A program made the translations under genes and the position numbers. Below, piece by piece: positions 15,719 through 23,827 of a stretch of DNA of 64,000 bases. Below the pieces are notes generated by a model. It saw nothing but the letters and a program-made list of their open reading frames with translations, was not told where the DNA came from and ran no database searches. Origin of the DNA: Hyphomicrobium sp. (GTDB taxonomy: Bacteria > Pseudomonadota > Alphaproteobacteria > Rhizobiales > Hyphomicrobiaceae); NCBI GenBank assembly GCA_002928515.1, contig PERI01000005.1, positions 62,001-126,000 of the forward strand, read 5' to 3'. How positions within the stretch are numbered: the stretch's first letter is position 1; the number at the start of each line of letters is the position of its first letter.

Positions 15719-17932
15719 TTACGGGCCACCAAACAGACCGCCGAAGAAGCCGCCGCCCGATGGCTGCTTGTAACGCCGGCGCGGAGGTGGATAGCCGTAA
15801 CTGTCGTAATAACCGTCAGAATAGGAATAGCGCTGACGATTGCCGCGTCGCTGACGACCATCGGCATAGTACCAGTCGTCGCCGCCACGGCCGCGCGCAA
15901 CGGTTGGGACTTTCACAGGCGCGAGATGGTCGGGACCCTTTGCGATTTTGTCGAAGCGGCCCGCCAGAGCGAGCTTAATGCGCTGCTCGTGCCCATACAC
16001 ATCCGCATAGCGTTTGACGTTGCCAGCATCGTCAATCATCACCGTAAAATAGTTGATGTGAACCCGGATCGGATTTGCAACTTCGACCGCGTTGTCCTCT
16101 GGACCGCGGTTGATGAGGTCTTTGACCTGCTTGGCGCTCCAACCTTTGTCGGCTTGCATCAAAACTTCTGCCAGTTGCACCGGATTGCGCACGCGCACGC
16201 AACCATGGCTGAACGTGCGAACGGTGGAATTGAATAAACTTTTGCTGGGCGTGTCGTGCAAATAGACCGCGTGCTTGTTGGGGAACAAAAACTTGACGAC
16301 GCCAAGCGCATTACTACTGCCGGGCGGCTGATAGATGTAAACTTTGCGAATATCCTGCCGATACCAATCGATACTCCAAGGATCGACAAGGCGGCCATTC
16401 TTTTTGACGACCAAGCCGCGGCCCGAAATCGGATTGCCACCGTTGCGCAAGCTCGGCAACAGCTCGTTCACTTTGATGGATTCAGGCACGTTCCAAACCG
16501 GTTGGAACACGACGGTTTTCATGTAGTCAGAAAAAATAGGCGTTTGAGTATCTTCTTTACCGACGACAATGCGTTCCGAGTGAATCGTCTGGCCGTTCTT
16601 GATGACCCGGACCATGAATTCAGGAATATTGACGTCCACATGCAGATCGCCAAGGTCCTCCGGCATCCAACGCCATTGCTCCATATTGGCCAATAGCACG
16701 TCTTCCGAGAGAGCAGTTTCGGCGTTCAACGCGGAACGCAGAGCGGGCGTTATGGTCGCGTTCACCGGCTCGATACCGTTGCGCTCCTTAAAGCGTTCGA
16801 CAGCGCGCGCTAACGTGTAGTCGTAATAGGTATCGTCAGCAGCCTGACCGTTGGGCTTCAAGCCGGGCGAAGGAACATTCAAACGCTTGCGAATGAGCGC
16901 AATATTACGGTGTGATTTTCCTTCGGTCGTCTTCGGGCCGTTTGGAATTTTCTCAAACTGTTCTGGCTTGGCTTCATTGCGCAGGGCGAGCAATTTTTGC
17001 CGCAAGAGTTCGAATTGTGGATGCTGAGGATGTAGCGAGCGCAAATACGCAGCTTTGTCCGGTGCAACCGCGAGGTTGTCGAGAAAAACGCGGCGATCCA
17101 TGAGGTTCGGCTTGCGATCAAGATACGATGACAACATGGTCGTCGGGTCAGGAATGCGGTCGCCACGCGCATGACGCGCATAAGCCATTGCGACGAGCGA
17201 CAGTTTGATATCGAAATCAGCGAGGCCCTCATCGTCGATATCGCCTGCCCCGATCCGCTCTAGACCAGAGATTCGATAGGTGTCGGACGACAAACCCCAG
17301 TCATCGGCGCGCTGAATTTCATCGATGAGCGCGTTGGCGCCTTCGCTTAAGCCAGATTTTGTGACCCACAACGATTCGCCCAGGCGCGCATCGTAAAATT
17401 GTTCGAGCGTCGTCCGATCGGTTTCGTCGAAATTAGCAAGCGTTACGTCGCCTTTGGTTTCGAAATACGACTTAACCGGCAAATAGAATTTGCTTGGATC
17501 GCGCAGCGGCTCGGCCAATGCTGGTGCGACGTCGATGGTCGTGTGCGGGATATCGGACGGAGCGCTGGGCACGGCAGGTGGCGGCGGTTCTGTAACAAGA
17601 TTTGCCTGTTTGTGACTTGGTGCCGTTTGTAGTGTTTCAGACGGCTGCACGGGCAATATTTCTTGACGCGGCTGTTCAAGCCGATCCCATCCAATGTCAA
17701 CGTTTGTGATGGCCGCGCTGCGCCCATCACCATCGTCATCTGGCGGATCGATGACGTCAGTTTCGCTGGCGTCAGAGCCATCAGGACCTTCTTGCAAAAC
17801 GCGGTCGATCTCGTCCCACGGCGTCTCACGAACGTTTGTCCGCTCGACGGCCCAAACGGGAGATACTTGTACCGGAGTTACCAGTGCCAAAATCACCAGG
17901 GCGCTGAACATCACCCGGCACAAACCACGCAT
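15719..17932 (-). CDS. L,D-transpeptidase, YcbB/LdtD type
   Basis: A 737-residue periplasmic enzyme that makes 3-3 (mDap-mDap) crosslinks in peptidoglycan. Order: signal peptide (FSALVILALVTPVQVSPVWA), an acidic disordered region, a scaffold domain (about 150-330), a peptidoglycan-binding segment (TYYDYTLARAVERFKERNGI), then the YkuD catalytic domain with HDTPSKSLFNSTVRTFSHGCVRV containing the catalytic Cys. The C-terminus is basic and rich in Arg, Tyr and Gly. At 737 residues it is longer than E. coli YcbB (about 615), mostly from the two disordered ends. ATG 17932 has AAAGG nearby. It sits upstream of the MepK-like gene, pairing a crosslink maker with a probable crosslink cutter. Confidence 0.92.
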   Translation of the reverse strand: MRGLCRVMFSALVILALVTPVQVSPVWAVERTNVRETPWDEIDRVLQEGPDGSDASETDVIDPPDDDGDGRSAAITNVDIGWDRLEQPRQEILPVQPSETLQTAPSHKQANLVTEPPPPAVPSAPSDIPHTTIDVAPALAEPLRDPSKFYLPVKSYFETKGDVTLANFDETDRTTLEQFYDARLGESLWVTKSGLSEGANALIDEIQRADDWGLSSDTYRISGLERIGAGDIDDEGLADFDIKLSLVAMAYARHARGDRIPDPTTMLSSYLDRKPNLMDRRVFLDNLAVAPDKAAYLRSLHPQHPQFELLRQKLLALRNEAKPEQFEKIPNGPKTTEGKSHRNIALIRKRLNVPSPGLKPNGQAADDTYYDYTLARAVERFKERNGIEPVNATITPALRSALNAETALSEDVLLANMEQWRWMPEDLGDLHVDVNIPEFMVRVIKNGQTIHSERIVVGKEDTQTPIFSDYMKTVVFQPVWNVPESIKVNELLPSLRNGGNPISGRGLVVKKNGRLVDPWSIDWYRQDIRKVYIYQPPGSSNALGVVKFLFPNKHAVYLHDTPSKSLFNSTVRTFSHGCVRVRNPVQLAEVLMQADKGWSAKQVKDLINRGPEDNAVEVANPIRVHINYFTVMIDDAGNVKRYADVYGHEQRIKLALAGRFDKIAKGPDHLAPVKVPTVARGRGGDDWYYADGRQRRGNRQRYSYSDGYYDSYGYPPPRRRYKQPSGGGFFGGLFGGP

Positions 17933-18285
17933 CGCATTCGCCTTTCATCCGACCGATTACCAATCAGCCGAGATCACCTTAACAAGACCCTATCAACATC
18001 GCCACCCTCAACCCGCGTCGCCGCGTCGAAACCTATGACGATTGTGACTATGAAATCAGCAGGTAACACGATTGTTCCCGAGCCCAAGAGACCGCGCAAC
18101 CGATGCACCCTACCTCAGCCCAATCTAACGGCGGTATGGTTAAGCGAAGCTGACGCTACGAGCACTTTTTTGCTTCCGACTCATGGATATTTGCAAGTCG
18201 ATGAACCTATCGGCTTCTGACGGCGACATTGGGGATGAGGGCAGGCATTAATCAGCCCAAAATAAGAAATAGCCGGAGTGAGCCT
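17933..18285. other. Divergent intergenic region
   Basis: About 350 bases between the divergent L,D-transpeptidase gene and the unknown exported protein. It must hold both promoters. Short ORFs in the track here are not supported by RBS or composition, and I see no repeat or RNA gene. Confidence 0.5.
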
Positions 18286-19206
18286 ATGTCCCGCAAAGCG
18301 CAAATCTCAATGGTAAAATTGGCCCGACTGTCAGCAGTGACGGGTCTCCTGACCACTTGGTCAATCGGGGCAACACACGCTGCGGACCGATTGGCTTTAG
18401 AGATGACCTCATCGGAGCTGACAACCGTTTCGCAAATCAACGTCAGCGGCGATGGCGGGCACTACAACCGTATCCAGGCGCCTAAGCTCGATATCGCGCT
18501 AAAGCTGAGTGCGAAGTTTTTGGCTGATGAAGCCAATGTCAAAATTATTCGCGCCGAATTATTTTTGAAGTCCGACGGTCAACCAGATACGCAGCGCGCA
18601 ACTTTGACATTCGACGGCACCGCACCCGTGCGGGCGCTCGCGATGAACAAATCCTTTAGGCTGTCGTTTCAAGATCAAGGACCTGTAGCCCAAGCAGCCA
18701 TCGCGGCCTGCAATGCTGTGCCCGAGATAGAGCGCTCTCTCAAGACACCCAAAACTGTGACGTTCAATACGCCTGTGCTCTGGCGCGTGACGACAGGCAA
18801 GTTCAATTTCAAGTGGACAGCCTACGACCACGTCGCGCCAAGCGACGATATCGTCAACAATCCTGACGTTTATGCCGAGCGCGAAACACAGGAAGCGGAA
18901 CTGTTGGTGACAGCAACCGCAACGTGCGCGCCGCTCGGTTCCCTTCCATCTATAGCCAGCAAACAAGCACCGATGAAAGCAGTGCCTAAGCTCGAAGCAA
19001 AATTAGCAACGGTGCAAAATCCAATCGTCCAACCTGCTGCTGTAAAAACCGCCGCATTGGAGCAACCGGCAAAAACAACCTGCACCGGCGGCATGTTGCG
19101 CGAAATTGCAAACGACACATCCATATGTCTTTGCCCCGGTAATACACACCGCATCCAACAAAGTCCTGACGCCTTCGCTTGCGTGCGAAAATCGGCACGA
19201 CGATAA
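18286..19206 (+). CDS. Exported protein of unknown function
   Basis: A 306-residue protein that I do not recognise. MSRKAQISMVKLARLSAVTGLLTTWSIGATHAADR is a probable signal peptide cut after THA. The body is mixed beta with one long conserved-looking stretch (NKSFRLSFQDQGPVAQAAIAACNAVPEIERSLKT). The last 30 residues hold a cysteine pattern (CTGGMLREIANDTSICLCPGNTHR), which looks like a small disulfide-bonded domain. ATG 18286 has GGAG ten bases before it. It is followed by a bidirectional terminator shared with the regulator on the other strand. Confidence 0.72.
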   Translation: MSRKAQISMVKLARLSAVTGLLTTWSIGATHAADRLALEMTSSELTTVSQINVSGDGGHYNRIQAPKLDIALKLSAKFLADEANVKIIRAELFLKSDGQPDTQRATLTFDGTAPVRALAMNKSFRLSFQDQGPVAQAAIAACNAVPEIERSLKTPKTVTFNTPVLWRVTTGKFNFKWTAYDHVAPSDDIVNNPDVYAERETQEAELLVTATATCAPLGSLPSIASKQAPMKAVPKLEAKLATVQNPIVQPAAVKTAALEQPAKTTCTGGMLREIANDTSICLCPGNTHRIQQSPDAFACVRKSARR

Positions 19207-19225
19207 GCAACTTTGAAATGACATA

Positions 19226-19260
19226 CAAAAAAGGCCCGGCTAGCGCTGGGCCTTTTCTGT
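19226..19260. terminator. Bidirectional terminator
   Basis: AAAAGGCCC and GGGCCTTTT form a stem with A and T runs on both sides. It can therefore stop transcription from the exported-protein gene (+) and from the sigma-54 regulator gene (-). Confidence 0.8.
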
Positions 19261-19438
19261 CGAGCACGCAGCACGCCATGCAGGGTGTTGCGACGCGCCG
19301 AAACCAAAAATTGAGAGATGGTGGTGGGACGGAACACTCTCCCTGTTGCACACGGCCGCCCCACCGGCCCCGCATGCACTCGTCTCAAAACCCGCGCGGT
19401 GCATATGATCGACAGCGCAGGAAATTCTTAATCGCAAA

Positions 19439-20947
19439 TCAGTTCGGGCGTGTTTCGAGCCCGTATTCCTGCATTTTACGATACAATGTCGAGCGACCGA
19501 TGTTCAGGCGCTTGGCCACTTCTGTCATGTGACCGCGATAGCGACCGAGCGCCAATCGGATCATGTCGGCTTCCATGGCTTCCAGTGAACGAATTTCTCC
19601 GTCCTCGGCGACTGCCGGAATTCCAAGCGTGCTGGGCGAGCCCATAGAACGCATTTCAACTGTTTTCGGAACCGTGTTCTCAGCACCCAAAAGTGCTGGC
19701 CCCGTATAAGCCGATGGTTTTTGCAATACTGTCGGCGCAGCCGGAATTTCCGCCGAGAAGCCATCGACGTGGGCAGCAATCTGCGGGAACTCAGCGACGG
19801 TGAGTTCGGGCCGGTCGCATAACACCACGGCGCGGAATACAGCGTTCTCAAGCTGACGCACGTTGCCAGGCCACGAATACAGTTGCAGCATGCGCATCGA
19901 GCTGTCGTCGAAACCGGAAATGCGCTTGCCTTCTTCAGCGGCAAACCGCGCTGCGAAGTGACGAGCAAGCTCCGGCACGTCGTCGATCCGTTCGCGCAAC
20001 GGCGGAACGAAGATCGGGAACACATTTAAGCGATAATACAAGTCTTCACGGAACGCGCCGTCTTTGACCTGTTGGATCATGTCGCGGTTGGTCGCCGAGA
20101 TGAGCCGGAAATTGACTTTCACCGGCTTCTTCGAGCCAACCGGATCGATCTCGCCTTCCTGCAACGCGCGCAGCAATTTCACCTGAGCATCAAGCGGCAA
20201 TTCGCCAATTTCGTCGAGGAATAAAGTGCCGCCGTCAGCTTCTTGGAATTTTCCAATGCGCTTATCGACAGCGCCCGTGAACGAACCCTTTTCATGGCCA
20301 AACAAAATACTTTCGACCAAATTTTCTGGGATAGCCCCGCAATTGACCGTAATGAATGGGCGGCCAGAGCGTTCACTTTCGCCCTGAATGGCGCGCGCAA
20401 TCAGCTCTTTGCCAACGCCGCTCTCGCCTTCAATCAAAACCGGAATGTTGGACGCAGCCGCGCGACGACCGAGCGTGATCACGCGCTTCATCGCTTCGCC
20501 ACGCATGACAAGATCGTTGAATGTCAGCGTGCCATCAGCTTTTTTCTTGATGCGCACGATCTCGCCAGCCAGCGCTTCGATCTTGAGCGCGCTCTTGATC
20601 GACACATCGAGACGTTCTGGTGAAGCTGGTTTGATAACGAAATCAACCGCACCAGCGCGCATGGCGTTGATAGCGGTTTCAATGGAGCCGTGCGCAGTTT
20701 GCACGATGATCGGCGGCATGCCGGGCTGATCGGCGACACGCGCCAATACGCCCATGCCATCCACGCCGGGCATCATCAAATCGAGGATGACGAGGGCAAT
20801 AGGATCGCGCTCTGCAGCTTCCAGAATTTGGATCGCCTGTTCGCCAGACCCGCAGGTCTTTGTTTCGAACCCGAGACGTTTCACCGTTTCTTCGAGAATA
20901 CGGCGTTGGGCAGGATCGTCATCGACGATCAGAACTCTCTTGGACAT
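19439..20947 (-). CDS. Sigma-54-dependent response regulator, TacA-like
   Basis: A 502-residue NtrC-type activator. The receiver domain has acidic DDD at 9-11 and phosphoacceptor Asp56 (LVILDLMMP). The AAA+ domain has Walker A GESGVGKE at 174-181 and Walker B TLFLDE at 241-246. A Fis-type helix-turn-helix lies at the C-terminus (EVAKRLNIGRSTLYRKM). It would activate RpoN promoters when phosphorylated. The sigma-54 contact loop reads GSFTGA (221-226) rather than the canonical GAFTGA. No kinase gene adjoins it. TacA, the Caulobacter stalk regulator, has the same architecture and an N-terminus close to MSKRVLIVDDDPAQRR, so TacA is my best guess for the subgroup. Confidence 0.87.
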   Translation of the reverse strand: MSKRVLIVDDDPAQRRILEETVKRLGFETKTCGSGEQAIQILEAAERDPIALVILDLMMPGVDGMGVLARVADQPGMPPIIVQTAHGSIETAINAMRAGAVDFVIKPASPERLDVSIKSALKIEALAGEIVRIKKKADGTLTFNDLVMRGEAMKRVITLGRRAAASNIPVLIEGESGVGKELIARAIQGESERSGRPFITVNCGAIPENLVESILFGHEKGSFTGAVDKRIGKFQEADGGTLFLDEIGELPLDAQVKLLRALQEGEIDPVGSKKPVKVNFRLISATNRDMIQQVKDGAFREDLYYRLNVFPIFVPPLRERIDDVPELARHFAARFAAEEGKRISGFDDSSMRMLQLYSWPGNVRQLENAVFRAVVLCDRPELTVAEFPQIAAHVDGFSAEIPAAPTVLQKPSAYTGPALLGAENTVPKTVEMRSMGSPSTLGIPAVAEDGEIRSLEAMEADMIRLALGRYRGHMTEVAKRLNIGRSTLYRKMQEYGLETRPN

Positions 20948-21188
20948 GGGACGCTACATCACTCGACGGTTACACTGTCGGCCGGGGCAACAACCCGAAA
21001 GATGATCCAGGATCGGACATCTCTTGACTGACAAATTACTAGTACACGTCAGACAATGCCCGATATCGGTAAACGGATCGTTGCGATGTGATGCAATTTT
21101 TTGCAAAGCGTCGATATACGCCAAAATGCCGTGTGCTAATGAATTGGTAAAAAGTCGTTCACGATTTCTAAGCCCGGGGGATCAGCGC

Positions 21189-21686
21189 ATGAGCGCGAAG
21201 GATATTTCTAATATAGGCGCGACATGGATTGGCTTAGCTGCCGCCATGATCGGCGGTTACGCAGCATTTCAAGAATATGGTGAAAGCGTCAATAAGCAGG
21301 TCGATGATCGCTCGATGACTGCCATCAATTTCGTCACGCAATTCCAAGGCGCCCACATGATGCCGTTGCGCGAGAAGATTTACGGCTTCATTTTCTGTCA
21401 GGATGATTGCGTGAGTAAAATGCCGACCAATAGCGAGATATTCGCCTTCGTCGAATTTTTCGATGCCGTGAAATACTGTGCAGATCGCAACCTATGTGAC
21501 GCTGCCATCGTCAAGGACGTGTTCGGTCCCTATGCGACTTGGCACTGGCCGTGCCTGAAACCATTTGTGCAATCGGTAAGGAAAGGTGAGGAAGCGCTCG
21601 GCGTCAGCAATCCTTACGGCCACGGACTTGAACGCTTGGCCATGAAGGACGTCGGCCCCAGCCATTGCGGTAATTTAAAAAGTTGA
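21189..21686 (+). CDS. Membrane-anchored cysteine-containing protein of unknown function
   Basis: A 165-residue protein of no family I can name. A short N-terminal hydrophobic segment (NIGATWIGLAAAMIGGYAAF) probably anchors it, with the remainder mostly helical. Cysteines recur in FCQDDC, KYCADRNLC, HWPC and SHCG, an arrangement that would suit disulfides in the periplasm. ATG 21189 has GGGGGA about six bases upstream; the 55 extra codons in the track lie in non-coding sequence. The gene is alone between a divergent regulator and pepF. Confidence 0.6.
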   Translation: MSAKDISNIGATWIGLAAAMIGGYAAFQEYGESVNKQVDDRSMTAINFVTQFQGAHMMPLREKIYGFIFCQDDCVSKMPTNSEIFAFVEFFDAVKYCADRNLCDAAIVKDVFGPYATWHWPCLKPFVQSVRKGEEALGVSNPYGHGLERLAMKDVGPSHCGNLKS

Positions 21687-21787
21687 ACCTAAGAGCCCTT
21701 TCGCGCGCCTTACCATCCCGTCATTTTCATCTCAGCAAGTGCTGTGGTACGCCTCTGCGCCTTGCATAACGAAACTTGGAGTAAAAT

Positions 21788-23659
21788 TTGCCAATGCGCT
21801 TTGATCGGATGTTGCCTGCCATCGAGATTGCCAACGCGGCACTTGCCGCAACCGGCTCTGCAACGCCCGCCGTGGAACTGGGCGCAATGCCGGAATGGAA
21901 TTTGTCCGATCTCTACACCGCGCCAGACGCGCCAGAAATCAAACGCGACTTGGACATCGGCGCCAACGAAGCGGCCCGCATGAAGGCGGCCTACCAAGGC
22001 AAGCTTGCAGCGATGGCTTCCGATGGCGGCAGCCTCGCCGTTGTAATGACAGACTATGAGAAACTCTCAGATCTACTCGGCAAGCTTGGGTCTTATGCAG
22101 GGCTCTACTACGCACAAAACCAAGCCGACCCCGCGCGCGCTAAATTCTACGGCGATATTTCAGAAGCGCTGACCAAGACCTGGACCGATCTGATTTTCTT
22201 GGAACTCGAACTCAATCAAATCGATGCGGCTATCTTGAACACAGCGCTCGCGCATCCCGACCTCAAGCGCTTTAAACCTTGGTTCGATGATCTGCTGAAA
22301 GAAAAGCCGCATCAGCTCGATGAGAAATTGGAGACGCTCTTCACCGAGAAAAGCCAAACGTCGCGCGCAAGTTGGACGCGACTATTCAACGAAACCATGT
22401 CGAGCCTGAAGTTCGACGTCGAAGGCGAGAGCGAACCGCTGTCGCTGGAACCAACACTCAATCTTCTGTCACACACAGATGGTGCCAAGCGCAAAGCTGC
22501 CGCCAACGCATTGAGCAAAGTTTTTCGCGCCAACCTGCCGCTATTCACATTGCTCACGAATACCCTCGCCAAAGATAAGGAAATTTCCGACCGCTGGCGC
22601 GGCTTTAAAGATGTTGCAGACAGCCGCCATCTGGCAAACCGCGTTGAAGCCCCCGTCGTCGATGCCCTCGTGTCGAGCGTGCGCGCCGCTTATCCGCGTC
22701 TGTCTCACCGCTATTACGCTATGAAGGCGAAGTGGATGGGCAAAGACCGCTTGTCGTATTGGGATCGCAATGCGCCACTGCCTGACAAACCGGAACGTGT
22801 CATTGCATGGCCGGAAGCCGAGCAGATCGTACTCAATGCTTACAGCGGCTTTGCGCCTGAAATGGCAGCAATTGCCAAACAGTTCTTCGACAAAAACTGG
22901 ATCGACGCGCCTGTGAAGCCCGGCAAAGCACCTGGCGCATTTTCTGCCTCAACTGTGCCGTCTGTCCATCCTTACGTGATGATGAACTATCTCGGCAAAC
23001 CACGCGATGTCATGACCTTGGCGCATGAACTCGGCCACGGTGTGCATCAGATGCTGGCGCGTGACCAAGGTCCGCTCCTCGCACCGACACCTCTGACGCT
23101 TGCCGAGACGGCGTCCGTGTTCGGCGAAATGCTGACCTTCAAAGCATTGTTGGCGGAAACGAAAAGTCCCAAAGAAAAAAAGGCAATGATCGCGTCCAAG
23201 GTTGAGGACATGATCAACACGGTCGTGCGTCAGATCGCGTTTTACACCTTCGAGCGCCGTGTCCATGAACAGCGCCGTACAGGCGAGCTAACAGCAGATC
23301 AACTGAACGCCATCTGGCTTGATGTGCAAAGCGAGAGCCTCGGTCCCGCGATCGATCTCAGCGAAGGGTACGAAGTGTATTGGGCCTACATCCCACATTT
23401 CATTCACTCGCCATTCTACGTTTATGCTTATGCCTTCGGCGACTGCCTCGTGAATTCGCTCTACGGCCTTTACGCCGAGGCCCATCCTGAGTTTGTCACC
23501 AAATATTTCGATCTCCTGAAGGCTGGCGGCTCTAAGCATCACTCAGAATTGCTCGCACCGTTCGGACTTGATGCGCGAGATCCGGAATTCTGGAACAAGG
23601 GTCTGAAAGTGCTCGAAGGTATGATCGACGAATTGGAAGCCATGGATCGTGCCGCATAA
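21788..23659 (+). CDS. pepF: Oligoendopeptidase F (M3 family metallopeptidase)
   Basis: A 623-residue zinc endopeptidase of the M3B family that degrades oligopeptides in the cytoplasm. The zinc motif HELGH near residue 414 (TLAHELGHGVHQML) with the downstream glutamate in LAETASVFGEML is intact. AMPEWNLSDLY near the N-terminus is typical of PepF. The track uses TTG at 21788; ATG at 21794 is also possible. GGAG at 21777 is better spaced for the TTG. No terminator is evident before kup, which follows on the same strand. Confidence 0.92.
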   Translation: MPMRFDRMLPAIEIANAALAATGSATPAVELGAMPEWNLSDLYTAPDAPEIKRDLDIGANEAARMKAAYQGKLAAMASDGGSLAVVMTDYEKLSDLLGKLGSYAGLYYAQNQADPARAKFYGDISEALTKTWTDLIFLELELNQIDAAILNTALAHPDLKRFKPWFDDLLKEKPHQLDEKLETLFTEKSQTSRASWTRLFNETMSSLKFDVEGESEPLSLEPTLNLLSHTDGAKRKAAANALSKVFRANLPLFTLLTNTLAKDKEISDRWRGFKDVADSRHLANRVEAPVVDALVSSVRAAYPRLSHRYYAMKAKWMGKDRLSYWDRNAPLPDKPERVIAWPEAEQIVLNAYSGFAPEMAAIAKQFFDKNWIDAPVKPGKAPGAFSASTVPSVHPYVMMNYLGKPRDVMTLAHELGHGVHQMLARDQGPLLAPTPLTLAETASVFGEMLTFKALLAETKSPKEKKAMIASKVEDMINTVVRQIAFYTFERRVHEQRRTGELTADQLNAIWLDVQSESLGPAIDLSEGYEVYWAYIPHFIHSPFYVYAYAFGDCLVNSLYGLYAEAHPEFVTKYFDLLKAGGSKHHSELLAPFGLDARDPEFWNKGLKVLEGMIDELEAMDRAA

Positions 23660-23827
23660 AGTTTGTGACACCAGCAAACACGGCAAATCAGCGCCGCTGC
23701 TCCAAATTGGCACTGTCAAGAGGTCGCGCGTCAGCATGGGTGCGAAATTGCCGCTTCCCAAGTCAAGCGCGCGGGAGTAGAAGCCCGCCACTTTGCTGCA
23801 TTGCAGCTTTATCGTGCGAGGTGCCGA

